Counted from the stretch's first letter, positions 16,520 through 25,584 are shown. The stretch is 64,000 nt of DNA from Halobacillus massiliensis (GCF_900166625.1 NZ_LT800499.1:1132372-1196371), one strand, 5' to 3'. The notes: generated by a model from the letters alone, not told the origin. Made by a program: numbers and translations.

Positions 16520-17245
16520 TCATACATATTGTAAAATACGACCCAGCTCTTTATGTTCCTGATAGTTTTTTATAATCTTGCTTTTCTCAATCATCAATTT
16601 TTCTTCAGATCCTTGAAAAATCGGCTTTCGATCGGCAAACAAGAGAAATTCATTACTTAATTTTTTTAGTTCATACCAGTCATGGCTGATATATAGCAGC
16701 GTTTTTCCTTCCTGGTGAAGCTGCTTCAGCCAGTCAATGATGTCTTCTTTAGCCGCCAAGTCCACACCGGCTGTCGGCTCATCCAGCATACAGACGGAAG
16801 GGTTTCTCAGCAGACCGACGCAAAGATTCACCTTTCGTCTCCAGCCTCCAGAAAGACGCTCCACACGTTCACCGAACACCTCATGAAGTCGAAGCGTTTC
16901 AATCATTTTTGCTAAAAAATTTTCATCTGTTTTTTGTTTCTCAAGGCTGCTCCAAAAAGAGATTTGTTCTTTTACTGTCAGTTCTTCATATAAAGCAATG
17001 TCCTGAGGAACATAGCCTATGGCCTTACGTACACGGCTTATCGATTTCTTGTAAGGCGTGCCGGAAAAGGTAATCTCACCGTTGGACGGTCTTTCAATGG
17101 AAGCAGCTAATTTTAGAAAAGTGGATTTGCCGGCACCGTTAGGACCGATGATGCCGACAGAGCTTCCTTCACGAATGGTTAATGAAAAGGGATCGAGCAC
17201 CTGCTTGCGTTTGTATTTCTTCGATACTTCCTTAAATTCAATCAT
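16520..17245 (-). CDS. ABC-2 type exporter, ATP-binding protein
   Basis: A 241-residue ABC ATPase with Walker A G-P-N-G-A-G-K-S-T (residues 34-42), Q-loop V-P-Q-D, signature L-S-G-G-W-R-R-K, Walker B C-M-L-D-E-P-T and switch His in I-S-H-D. It is the last gene of a leftward operon with two ABC-2 permeases (15-bp gap to the preceding permease). Such sets pump out antibiotics, peptides or lipids. The cargo is unknown. Start ATG 17245 has AAAGGAGG upstream. Confidence 0.93.
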   Translation of the reverse strand: MIEFKEVSKKYKRKQVLDPFSLTIREGSSVGIIGPNGAGKSTFLKLAASIERPSNGEITFSGTPYKKSISRVRKAIGYVPQDIALYEELTVKEQISFWSSLEKQKTDENFLAKMIETLRLHEVFGERVERLSGGWRRKVNLCVGLLRNPSVCMLDEPTAGVDLAAKEDIIDWLKQLHQEGKTLLYISHDWYELKKLSNEFLLFADRKPIFQGSEEKLMIEKSKIIKNYQEHKELGRILQYV

Positions 17246-17260
17246 GAATCGGCCTCCTTT

Positions 17261-18283
17261 CTAAGGTTTTTGTGTCAGCCAGTAATGAGGCCACAGCTCA
17301 CTCCATCCGATATCCGCTGCCGTTAAAGTAAAAGAACCTATCGCAAGAAAGACGAGTCCCATAAGACTCCAACGTTTTTTTCCCATTCCCATAAATAAAC
17401 TCCATGTCAGTAGTAAGGTCACTGTAAATACAGCCAACGCCCATAGGTTCCACTCTTGTACAAGATCCATTGGTGTCTCGGAAAAATAGAACAGTGCGTT
17501 TATCCCAAGAGCAAATGGAAGCAGGCTGATGATCAGGAAGACTATAAAATGGCCGGCAAAATAAGCATGAGCAGACTTCTGGATAAGAAGAATCCGCTTT
17601 AAACGGCCCGATTGTACATCTAACTGAATGGTTCTTAAGTAAAAAATGGATAATATCCACGCATAAAGAAAAACTAGCTGGATCACTGTCACCTGCCATT
17701 CCTGCAGGCGCAGTATTTCTATTTCAGGTTCCAGGGGTGAGCGTTCTTCAAAGCTCATTTGAAACAAAGGATTGGGTTCCCAGAAAGAATCCGAATATTG
17801 AAATGCTTCATCATAAGTGGTCTGTCCTGCAAGTTCCACTGCATTTCCAGCTTTTGAATTAAGCGCAAGCCTCATCAGCTCAGCTCCTAATGCTTCTTTT
17901 GCAAACACATCGAGCAGTGAATCTTCTGATCTGAGCCATGTGATCGTATCTTTTATTTCACCCGACTGTATGGTTTCTTGAAACCCTTCTTCTATAACAA
18001 ATGCTGCTTCCATATCCCCTCGCTGCACTTCTTCATTTGCTGCTTCTCTTGATAATGGCATAAGACGAACACGGGAGGAGTCTGCCATTCTTTCCAGCAC
18101 CAATTCAGAAAAAACGCTGTTGTCTTCATTAACAATTCCGATAGGTACAGCTGTCTGCTCGGCTGTATTTTTGAAGTAAGGATAGAAGACTGTCATGCAA
18201 ATCAGTGGAAAAAGGAGGAGCAGCAGAGGAGCGACCGGACGCTTTTTCCATCGATTAAGATGTAAAGAAAGATAAGTAAGCAT
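17261..18283 (-). CDS. ABC-2 type permease
   Basis: A 340-residue membrane protein. One N-terminal helix (about residues 16-33) is followed by a large extracytoplasmic domain (about 40-195) and five or six C-terminal helices, the standard ABC-2/CcmB-like plan of one helix, an outside domain, then a helix bundle. The first 29 bases overlap the end of the preceding permease gene, and AAAGGAGAA lies five bases before ATG 18283. It is presumed to pair with the permease at 18255-19463 as a heterodimer served by the ATPase at 16520. Confidence 0.88.
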   Translation of the reverse strand: MLTYLSLHLNRWKKRPVAPLLLLLFPLICMTVFYPYFKNTAEQTAVPIGIVNEDNSVFSELVLERMADSSRVRLMPLSREAANEEVQRGDMEAAFVIEEGFQETIQSGEIKDTITWLRSEDSLLDVFAKEALGAELMRLALNSKAGNAVELAGQTTYDEAFQYSDSFWEPNPLFQMSFEERSPLEPEIEILRLQEWQVTVIQLVFLYAWILSIFYLRTIQLDVQSGRLKRILLIQKSAHAYFAGHFIVFLIISLLPFALGINALFYFSETPMDLVQEWNLWALAVFTVTLLLTWSLFMGMGKKRWSLMGLVFLAIGSFTLTAADIGWSELWPHYWLTQKP

Positions 18284-19463
18284 CGCGCTTCTCCTTTCCT
18301 AAGCCTGCGATGAGCCCTAGTATATTCAGGCCAATTCCCCATACGGCCAGATTGAGCAGCGAGTCAGTCTCCTGTTCGAGAAGAAACGCCTGAAATATAT
18401 CATAACTGAACCTAAAGGGATTCCAAGCCGTCTGCAGCCATTCAGGAAGGTAAATGCCTGGAAGGAAGACACCTGCGCTAAGTGCTCCAATGATTGCAGC
18501 GATAATAAAGATAAGAAAGCGAAAGCTCAGTGGAATGTTCAAACTATAAAGCAGACCGGCAAGCGATGATATCAATAAAGCAATCAAACCAAGACCTATG
18601 TGCAATAAACTGCTGTATGGGATATCAGTTACTGCAACGTGGATAAACAAAACAAACAGCTCCAGTATAGTAAATAGAAGCAGCCACCATTTTAACTGTT
18701 TAACCAGCACATGATGGGCAAAAGTTAAATGAGCCATCCTCCACCTCATCTGAATGGAGGAAGTCATCGTCTTTCCGTCCAATACTTGATAAAACGCCAT
18801 AAACAAAATAGCCAATACATGCGTAACTGCAATTACAGCGTGATTTTCCCAGCCGATACTCGCTCCGCTTATAACCAACTCCTCAACAAACGCGTCATTA
18901 CGATCAAGAGCAAAGAGAGTATATGTCACGATAGCTTCTTGAAGCCGGATCGATCGTTCATCTGCAGGAAGGTTGCGAATATGTAAATCATATACCGTGT
19001 TTACGGCACTTTGTGATGCGGAAATATATTGAGCCCCGCTGCTTAAAAGAATATTCAGCAGTGAACCATGCAGCGGCTGATCCTTGCTCGTAATGACTTT
19101 TATCGGATCATTTTCTCCATTCATTAAGCTCTCTGTAAAGCCTTCCGGAATGATCATGATACCAGCGGCTTCTCCGTTTTCAAAGGCTTTAAATGCTTCT
19201 TCCTCATTCAAGGGCTCAAGCTTCATAGCCTGTTCCATCCGTTTCTCTTCAGAAATTTGGTGAATTAGCGCTTCCGTCTGGAAGGTTTGATCCTTATCGA
19301 TAACTACAGCCTCCACGGGTTCCTGCTGCTCTGTAAAGAAGCTCTGAAGACTTAGAAAGGTAATAAAAAGCAGAGCGAGTGGTATAACTACAGATAAAAA
19401 AAGAGGGGCTGGCCGTCGAACGGTTGCCCTCATTTCATGTCTAAATAACGAGAACCCATTCAT
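18255..19463 (-). CDS. ABC-2 type permease
   Basis: A 402-residue ABC-2 permease with one N-terminal helix (about residues 20-40), an extracytoplasmic domain (about 45-205) and five or six C-terminal helices. GAGGAGG lies nine bases before ATG 19463. It overlaps the next permease gene by 29 bp and follows the 541-residue anchored protein by 28 bp, so four genes form one leftward operon. The two permeases are paralogous in plan but differ in sequence. Confidence 0.88.
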   Translation of the reverse strand: MNGFSLFRHEMRATVRRPAPLFLSVVIPLALLFITFLSLQSFFTEQQEPVEAVVIDKDQTFQTEALIHQISEEKRMEQAMKLEPLNEEEAFKAFENGEAAGIMIIPEGFTESLMNGENDPIKVITSKDQPLHGSLLNILLSSGAQYISASQSAVNTVYDLHIRNLPADERSIRLQEAIVTYTLFALDRNDAFVEELVISGASIGWENHAVIAVTHVLAILFMAFYQVLDGKTMTSSIQMRWRMAHLTFAHHVLVKQLKWWLLLFTILELFVLFIHVAVTDIPYSSLLHIGLGLIALLISSLAGLLYSLNIPLSFRFLIFIIAAIIGALSAGVFLPGIYLPEWLQTAWNPFRFSYDIFQAFLLEQETDSLLNLAVWGIGLNILGLIAGLGKEKRDAYLSFFTS

Positions 19464-19491
19464 AGGGGCTGCCCTCCTCTAACTAATTTAA

Positions 19492-21117
19492 TTAAAATCC
19501 GCCCATTCCGCCGAAGTTACCCATGATGGACATCATATGTTTTTCGAAATTCGCCTGGATTTCCATAGAAATTTTTTCCCACTCTTCATCTGTCATTTCC
19601 ATGGCCTGTATCGTTTCGTCTTCACTTAAAGAAGGGAAGGATAAATCGTCCGTAAAAGTAATGTCCTGATCATAATTAAATTCAAAGTTCATACCGGCTG
19701 TTCCCACTTCAGGATTTTCTGCACTGCTTTCAATTCCAATTTCTGTGACTTGGTTCACCTTGTTGTCTTCTTCTTCCGTCATTGTTGTATTTAAGAAGCC
19801 GGAGACATCTGGAAATAACATCATACCCTCTTCATTATTCTCATTTGGTTCCTCGATGTTCAATGTAAAGGCAGTCTCTGAACCATTATCTACGTAGTCG
19901 GTATTTAAGACCAGTTCACCATTAAACGAATCACCTTCCATATCTCCTGCGAACCCGATGGTATAATTAACATGAAGTCCGTTATCGTTTGGCTTTCCTT
20001 CCTCTACATAGTTGATAGTAAAGCTGTCCTTTTTGCTTTCAGGCTGAATATTTACATCTACTGTATTCTTATAAGTGTCTTCATCTTCTTTTAAGTAACT
20101 GCTGGTAATCTCGATCATAACTTTTTCTTCACCTTCAGGCTGCAAGTTCATCGTCCATATTTGATGAGCAACTAAATCATCTTTCAGGTATGCTTCAATT
20201 GTTATGCCCTCAGGAAGTTTCAAATTTTCCACATCATTGATTGTTTTGTCGATTTCATCTTCAATTTTTATCATCGCACTTTCATTATCCTGCTGCATCA
20301 ATGTCTGGGTTTCAAGCAAGCCTAATATGGCTTCATCTTCTTTCATTTTTTCTAGGAGAGTGACCAGCATTTGCTGAGCTTCTTCCTCACTGATTTCAAT
20401 TGTTACTTTGTCATAGTTCTCTCCATCAAATTCTGCATTTTCCGTTAAAGAAAATTGATCTTCATTTAGTTCTTTTCCTAGTGTAACCATATAGTCTTCC
20501 AAAAGTTCTTTACTTTCCTCGTAAGTAAGCTGAGACTGCATAAGTTCTGCTATGTTAGGGAGTTCGGTTACTCCATTAACAGGCTGCCCTGATTGCTCCA
20601 AAAATTCACCATAGTCATCATTAGCCATAGCGAAATATTTATCATAAACAAAGGGGGCATGTAGAGCTGCTTGATCTTCATTTTGATAAAGTTCTACATT
20701 TCCAACGCTTGTGCCCTGCACCTTTAAGTCCAGGGCAGCTGCCATTTCTTTAGTTTCTGGATTGAGTTTTCTATTAACTTCAAGTTCAGAAGAAGACAAG
20801 ATTCCTTGAGCCATGGCTAACTCCGGAACCATCTGCATGCTATCACCGCTGACCCGCATATCCATTGTCAGTGTTCCAGTTGATTCATTAGCTTCTTTGG
20901 CCAGCCGATCGCTTAAAGCTAAATAATCGCCCGCATACTGATCCATTCGCTCAAATTGCTCATCCATTGTGTTCTTCTGGGCTTTCATATACATCGTCAT
21001 TGGATCACCCGTCCGCAGCACGGCATATGCAGTTACACTGATTACTAATATAACTAGTACTGTTAAAGCCATGATCAGCTTTTTGTTTAACCCTTTTTTT
21101 GTTTGTTCTGCGCTCAT
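19492..21117 (-). CDS. Membrane-anchored acidic extracellular protein (unknown function)
   Basis: A 541-residue protein with a short cytoplasmic N terminus, one membrane anchor (about residues 13-32) and a large, acidic, Met/Gln-rich outside domain with alternating beta-rich segments. There is no Cys after the anchor, so it is not a lipoprotein. It ends in M-G-N-F-G-G-M-G-G-F. I do not recognise the family. Position as first gene of the operon with two ABC-2 permeases and an ATPase suggests a substrate-capturing or sensing partner of the exporter. The ribosome binding site is AGGGAGAGAAGG directly before ATG 21117. Confidence 0.75.
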   Translation of the reverse strand: MSAEQTKKGLNKKLIMALTVLVILVISVTAYAVLRTGDPMTMYMKAQKNTMDEQFERMDQYAGDYLALSDRLAKEANESTGTLTMDMRVSGDSMQMVPELAMAQGILSSSELEVNRKLNPETKEMAAALDLKVQGTSVGNVELYQNEDQAALHAPFVYDKYFAMANDDYGEFLEQSGQPVNGVTELPNIAELMQSQLTYEESKELLEDYMVTLGKELNEDQFSLTENAEFDGENYDKVTIEISEEEAQQMLVTLLEKMKEDEAILGLLETQTLMQQDNESAMIKIEDEIDKTINDVENLKLPEGITIEAYLKDDLVAHQIWTMNLQPEGEEKVMIEITSSYLKEDEDTYKNTVDVNIQPESKKDSFTINYVEEGKPNDNGLHVNYTIGFAGDMEGDSFNGELVLNTDYVDNGSETAFTLNIEEPNENNEEGMMLFPDVSGFLNTTMTEEEDNKVNQVTEIGIESSAENPEVGTAGMNFEFNYDQDITFTDDLSFPSLSEDETIQAMEMTDEEWEKISMEIQANFEKHMMSIMGNFGGMGGF

Positions 21118-21443
21118 CCTTCTCTCCCTTTCGTCATTTACTCTTTTATAATTCCTCTAATATTACGAAAATGTTTCAAAATGGTTTCAAATATTGATAG
21201 AAAATGTAAAAATAGAGACTAATATACTTATATGGATAACTTGGGTAAGTCTTTTATAAATACTTTCTTCACCTCCGTATAAATGAATGATAGGCTCGTG
21301 CTGCACACCATCTTATGTATATGATTCATTACAGGAAAAATAGTGATGATTTTCATTATTTTACCTGTAACTTATTTATATTATAATACGTTTAGGTAAT
21401 TTAACCTAATCTAAATCTGTTTTAAGTGAAAGTCTAGGGGACT
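21118..21443. promoter_or_regulatory. AT-rich intergenic region with promoter and DtxR/MntR-like palindrome
   Basis: The gap between the divergent exporter operon and the small membrane gene holds TATAAT at 21382-21387, and a palindrome TTAGGTAATTTAACCTAA at 21392-21409 placed over the expected transcription start. The half-sites TTAGGT/ACCTAA resemble DtxR/MntR-family operators. No -35 element is convincing, and no gene was seen in this stretch. Confidence 0.45.
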
Positions 21444-21539
21444 ATGCAGTTCTTTAGTATGAAAAAAGAGGATTATCAAACAGAAAATATCGATAAGTCA
21501 TATGTGAATATGAGGAAAGTTATAGAAAGGAGGAAAAAA

Positions 21540-21808
21540 TTGTTTCAGATTTATTTGGTTCTTTTATTACTGGGAGCTGTTATTGGAAGTTTTGCCTGGT
21601 GCCGCAAAAGAGGGGGAGAAGATCTCCAACACTCATGGCTTGTTACTTATCTATCGGATTGAATCTTTTATTAATGGTTATTTTATACATAACGCCTAAT
21701 ATCGAAGAACGTAATGTATTTGAAGCCCTTTACTTTATCCTCATGATAGGGATTCCGGCTGGATTTATTATAAGTGTCATTGCTCTGTACAAAAAGAGTG
21801 AAAATTAA
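21540..21808 (+). pseudogene. Small membrane protein gene, apparently frameshifted at a G-run
   Basis: A TTG start at 21540 has a perfect AAGGAGG six bases upstream and opens a frame with one membrane helix that stops early at 21662. A second frame carries two more helices and ends at 21808. The two join smoothly if one base is added at the GGGGG run at 21612-21616, giving an 89- or 90-residue protein with three membrane segments. Possible readings are a true mutation, a sequencing error in the homopolymer, a -1 slip, or two separate small genes (the second from GTG 21599). The family is unknown. Confidence 0.5.
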
Positions 21809-21997
21809 TACTTCCCGTTATCTCGTTTTTCTTATCACTAATTTTAATGGGAACCTTTATAATTTATTGTCTTACTAGTTTAGTCTTCTCACGATCTAAA
21901 TCCACCTAAGGAGAAGTTGAAATGAAGAGAATCATTATTTTGATACGGATGGGGCTTTGCTTCACTTGAAGGTACATTTGAAAAAAAGTAATAAGTT

Positions 21998-22126
21998 ATG
22001 AGGAGGGGTATTATCCAGTTAATAGTAGGCATATTGGCGATCATATCTTCAGCGCTGTTTTTAGTTTACTGGGGAAAGTCCGGCTATGATTATGAAGGGA
22101 GAAATAAGGGAGAGGAGGAAGAATAA
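21998..22126 (+). CDS. Very small membrane protein (42 aa)
   Basis: The frame from ATG 21998 to TAA 22126 encodes one hydrophobic helix (about residues 5-24) and an acidic tail (G-E-E-E-E). AGGAGG lies just inside the frame after the ATG, so the true start may be a few codons later at a non-standard codon. It abuts the next gene without a gap, and its end supplies that gene's AGGAGG ribosome binding site. Function unknown. Confidence 0.45.
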   Translation: MRRGIIQLIVGILAIISSALFLVYWGKSGYDYEGRNKGEEEE

Positions 22127-22378
22127 ATGCACTTTATCGTTAACCTCATTGAGTACTGCCTTTCAAGAAAAAAGACGCTCGTTTATGTAACCTTCAGCAT
22201 GAAGGAATATTACAAAATTGCCGCTAAGTTAAAAGCAGGTTCCATTAAGTACCGAACGGCCACTACAGCTAATATGTCTTCCTCTCCAGGAGGGCCGTAC
22301 AGTGATTATGGATCTGAATATAAGGTTTATGTCCAAAAAGAAGATAAAGACAAAGCGTTAGAGGCCATTCACCATTAA
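22127..22378 (+). CDS. Small conserved-looking protein (DUF2007-like)
   Basis: An 83-residue soluble protein. The pattern K-I-A-A-K-L-K-A-G-S-I-K-Y-R-T and Y-K-V-Y-V-Q-K-E-D-x-D-K-A-L-E-A-I resembles the small alpha/beta 'putative signal-transducing' DUF2007-type fold found in many bacilli. The start ATG at 22127 follows the previous stop directly, with AGGAGG nine bases upstream. A terminator follows. Function unknown. Confidence 0.65.
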   Translation: MHFIVNLIEYCLSRKKTLVYVTFSMKEYYKIAAKLKAGSIKYRTATTANMSSSPGGPYSDYGSEYKVYVQKEDKDKALEAIHH

Positions 22379-22435
22379 AGTTTTGTCCAATGCCGTTTAT
22401 AAAAATAGGAAATTTACGCCACTTCATGATACCTT

Positions 22436-22466
22436 CCTTTCGATTATAAAATCGAGAGGTTTTTTA
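22436..22466 (+). terminator. Rho-independent terminator
   Basis: The stem CCTTTCGAT/ATCGAGAGG is followed by TTTTTTATTTT. Confidence 0.85.
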
Positions 22467-22495
22467 TTTTATAAAGATAGAAAGGGTGTATGAAG

Positions 22496-23206
22496 ATGAG
22501 CAATAAAATCTTTGCATTAGATGCAGGCCATGGAGGAAAGGATCCTGGAGCCACCGGACTAGGACTTAAAGAAAAGGATGTTGTTCTGGAAATTTGCAAG
22601 CAGATAAAGGGGTACATGGACAGCCAGTATCCAGGTATAGACTGCCGGCTGACGAGAAGTAAGGATGCTTTTACATCGCTTGGCGACCGCACGAAGAAAG
22701 CGAATCAATGGAAGGCCGACTGTTTTGTCTCTGTTCATATTAATAGCGCTGCTTCAAGCACAGCAAATGGGTTTGAATCTTTCATTTATACGACAGACGA
22801 TGAAAAGTCAAAGTCCCACTCTCTTCAGCAGAAACTCCACTATCCCCTCGCGAAAATATGGACAGAAAAGGGGCGAAAAGACAGAGGAAAGAAAAAAGCG
22901 AACTTTGCGGTAATCAGGGAGTTTAAAGGAGCGTCCGTACTATTGGAGCTTGGATTTATTGTGAACCAGAAGGACAATCAACTTTTGCGACGTCAGGATT
23001 TTATAAAATCTAATGTTACCACTATAGGTGACGCAGTGGCTTCCTATTTCGGGATGTCGAAAACTAAACCTGAGACTCCTGTTTATCGAGTAAAAGTAGA
23101 CGAACGGCAGGTAGGAGCTTTTTCAAAAACAGAAAACGTGGCTCGAGCTGTTACGACTGCTGTTAAGTCAGGCAAGAGTCGTATTAATGTGGAGCTCGTT
23201 AAATAA
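22496..23206 (+). CDS. N-acetylmuramoyl-L-alanine amidase (Amidase_3) with SPOR-like C terminus
   Basis: A 236-residue zinc amidase that cuts the bond between muramic acid and the peptide stem. The zinc ligands are His12 (D-A-G-H-G-G), Glu26 and His81 (V-S-V-H-I-N-S), and the catalytic Glu is Glu151 (V-L-L-E-L-G-F). Residues about 190-236 form a SPOR-like domain (Y-R-V-K-V-D-E-R-Q-V-G-A-F). There is no signal peptide, as in CwlC-type enzymes that lyse the mother cell from inside late in sporulation. GAAAGGG nine bases upstream selects ATG 22496 rather than 22490. The sporulation role is inference from architecture. Confidence 0.9.
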   Translation: MSNKIFALDAGHGGKDPGATGLGLKEKDVVLEICKQIKGYMDSQYPGIDCRLTRSKDAFTSLGDRTKKANQWKADCFVSVHINSAASSTANGFESFIYTTDDEKSKSHSLQQKLHYPLAKIWTEKGRKDRGKKKANFAVIREFKGASVLLELGFIVNQKDNQLLRRQDFIKSNVTTIGDAVASYFGMSKTKPETPVYRVKVDERQVGAFSKTENVARAVTTAVKSGKSRINVELVK

Positions 23207-23280
23207 GGGTCTTTCTGGAAATTTACGCTGGGAATTTTACGAAGTGATTTGAAAAGAGAAAAGCCGGTTCTGTTAACTGT

Positions 23281-23880
23281 AGAAAGAGAAAAGAGGCCTG
23301 TGAAATAGCTCGCTGTACTCGCTGATTTCATCTTAGCTCTATCTCCCTGCACAAGTCTAGATAAAGAGCTGTTCCGTTTATGATGTATGAAGAAAAAGCG
23401 GCTGGGAAATCGCTCGCTTTCCGCGGGGAGCCGGTGAGCTAGCTCGTTACACTCGCGGATCTCACCCTGGCTCTATCTCCCTGCAGGAGTCTCGCCATTT
23501 CCCATCCTCTTTAAATTTAATGGGGGAAAACGGAACGCTGTAATCTCAGTAAGCTCTCTCATGGGATCGATCCTATCTTCTTAAATGTTTCTTTACATTA
23601 ATAAACATAAATTGCAGGGGGAAACGGCGAGACTCCTATGGGAGGATAGAACAGGGGGAGATCCCGGAGGGCTAAAAGCCCGAGGAAGCTCACCGTTCGC
23701 CTATGGAAAGCGAGTTGTTTCCCCCGGCCCGGTTCTCTTTATTCAGGCAAACGGAACAGGACCTTATATTTTTGAATATCAGAGGTCCTCAGCAGAGAAG
23801 AACAGGGGGAAATCCAGAAGGTTTTTCCTGAGAATGCTCACCGTTTACCCATCGAAAGCGAGTCTTTTCCCGACCCGATA
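23281..23880. repeat. Intergenic hairpin-repeat array 2 (B, inverted A, plus decayed copies)
   Basis: The 986-bp gap between the amidase gene (ends 23206) and the VWA gene (starts 24193) has no convincing gene. It carries a decayed type B copy at about 23292-23360, an intact type B at 23401-23513, an intact type A in reverse at 23614-23730, and a decayed copy at about 23785-23876. The order is the reverse complement of arrays 1 and 3. In type B the second stem is TTTCCGCGGGGAG against CTCCCTGCAGGAG, where type A has TTTCCATGGG against CCCATAGGAG. The rest of the gap (23880-24150) is AT-rich with nothing recognised. Confidence 0.85.
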
Positions 23881-24153
23881 TACTCCTCGACAACAATTCA
23901 GAACATTTTCAAAAATAAACGTTGTGTTCTTCCCTACCTTTTGAAATAATTGGTATTGAAACTGTAAACAAAAAATACTTACTTTTCCATAAAATAGAAA
24001 AATTACATTTTAAGTGTGAGAAATAAGATGAAATTAACGGTTCTATTTAACAATACCAGGCTATTACAAATAATAATAAAGCAGTTACATATATAGCTCA
24101 TACGTACTCTGAAACAAGAATGCTTTTTTAAATAAAGATAATTGGAGAATACG

Positions 24154-24195
24154 GGAGGAGGGAGTACACAGGTTTTTCTTGTGTACGGTCGGATG
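24154..24195 (+). promoter_or_regulatory. Hairpin between Shine-Dalgarno and start codon of the VWA lipoprotein
   Basis: GGAGGAGGG (24154-24162) is followed by GTACACA (24164-24170), a short loop and TGTGTAC (24180-24186), then GGTCGG and ATG at 24193. Linear spacing from AGGAGG to ATG is 31 bases, far too long. If the hairpin forms, the effective spacing is about 8 bases, which is ideal. Confidence 0.6.
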
Positions 24196-25563
24196 AAAAA
24201 AATAGCTTGCTTCTTATTATTGTTCGTTGTCGGGGTTCTTGCAGGCTGCAGCGAAAGCACCAATAACGAACCGGAAGAAGAACTTCAGACGAGCGAAACA
24301 GCTGAAGCTCCGACGGATAAAGATAGCAGTACTCATTCAGATGTGAATGTTGAGGCTTTTGAATTTAATCCAGATGATACGATGGCCTGGATGAAAGCAG
24401 AACCTGGTCAGTATTCAGGAGAGGCATATGACGAAGAAGCTGTGAAAGCAGAGATTGACCAATGGCCGGAAGAATTAGAAGCTGAAGAATATTTTTCCAG
24501 AATGATGGCTTTAACCGCTGAAGATTATCGGGAATACCAGGAAACCCTGGACTCTGTGGAAGTTGAGTTTAAAGAGATCTCTGCATCGCCTGACGAAGAA
24601 TCTGGCGAAGAAGGAAACTCGCTTCTGCCAAAACTTAATGTTCAAATTCTCCTCGATGCAAGCGGAAGTATGGCTGGACAGATTGACGGTGAAGTAAAAA
24701 TGGATCTTGCTAAAGAGGCTATTGCTGAATTTGCTGATCATCTTCCAGAGGATACGAGTGTATCTCTAAGGGTTTATGGTCATGCGGGGAGCAGTGAGGA
24801 AGATGGCAAAGAGATTTCATGCTCAACTACCGAAGAAGTTTATCCATTGGGTGAATATGATAAAGAAACGTTTAATGAGGCATTGGATCAGTTTACACCA
24901 ACAGGATATACACCAATTGGACTAGCCATGGAGGAAGCCGCAGATACCTTGAAAGAGGAAACAGGGGAAGACGTAGAAAATATTATTTATGTGGTAAGTG
25001 ATGGGGATGAAACGTGCGGGGGAGATCCGGCGGCCGTAGCTGAGAAGCTGCATGCCTCAGAGGTTGAACCTTTAATCAATATTATTGGTTTTGATATTGC
25101 TGAATCGGAGCGTGAAGCTTTAGAAGCCATTGCAGAAGCGGGAGAAGGCGAGTATTTCCGTGCAGATACAGCACAAGACCTGCAGGAAACGTTTAGAGAA
25201 GAACGTAGCGAACTCATTGATCGATGGTATGAATGGGTAAGCGAAAATGTGACTGCAAGCTATGAGCAAGTCAGCGAATATGTCGATTTATCCAACGAGT
25301 ACTCAAGTGAAGCTGTCCAACTAAGCAATGAAGAAGAGCAGAGGCAGAGAGATTTAACAAGATATATGGAAGAAGTGTTGGAAGATGCTGATACTATTGC
25401 TGTAAGAAGTATGATTTCCACCCGGGCTGTCAGTATGAGACAGCATATCCACGAAGAGTTTTTATCTATGCGGCAGGAAGCAAGGGAGAAAGGTCTCGCC
25501 ATCCGTCAGCAGGTGCGTGAGAGAGGACTGGAAGAGAGGCAGGAGTTAAGAGAGCTCGATTAA
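24193..25563 (+). CDS. VWA-domain lipoprotein
   Basis: A 456-residue acidic lipoprotein. The signal peptide ends in the lipobox L-A-G-C with Cys19 as the lipidated residue. A von Willebrand factor A domain (about residues 150-345) has all MIDAS parts: D-A-S-G-S-M, Thr in T-G-Y-T-P-I-G, and Asp in V-S-D-G-D-E-T. The last 100 residues are charged coiled coil. Similar B. subtilis proteins (YwmC/YwmD type) are secreted and of unclear role; metal-dependent protein binding at the cell surface is likely. I start at ATG 24193 because it directly precedes the signal peptide and because the hairpin explains the long distance to the ribosome binding site; GTG 24181 and TTG 24142 are alternatives. Confidence 0.85.
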   Translation: MKKIACFLLLFVVGVLAGCSESTNNEPEEELQTSETAEAPTDKDSSTHSDVNVEAFEFNPDDTMAWMKAEPGQYSGEAYDEEAVKAEIDQWPEELEAEEYFSRMMALTAEDYREYQETLDSVEVEFKEISASPDEESGEEGNSLLPKLNVQILLDASGSMAGQIDGEVKMDLAKEAIAEFADHLPEDTSVSLRVYGHAGSSEEDGKEISCSTTEEVYPLGEYDKETFNEALDQFTPTGYTPIGLAMEEAADTLKEETGEDVENIIYVVSDGDETCGGDPAAVAEKLHASEVEPLINIIGFDIAESEREALEAIAEAGEGEYFRADTAQDLQETFREERSELIDRWYEWVSENVTASYEQVSEYVDLSNEYSSEAVQLSNEEEQRQRDLTRYMEEVLEDADTIAVRSMISTRAVSMRQHIHEEFLSMRQEAREKGLAIRQQVRERGLEERQELRELD

Positions 25564-25584
25564 AACCTTCTATAAAATACAACA

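Noticed and set aside
23585..23944. 119-codon frame over array 2
   Set aside because: It runs through an inverted type A repeat and has no ribosome binding site or recognisable product.
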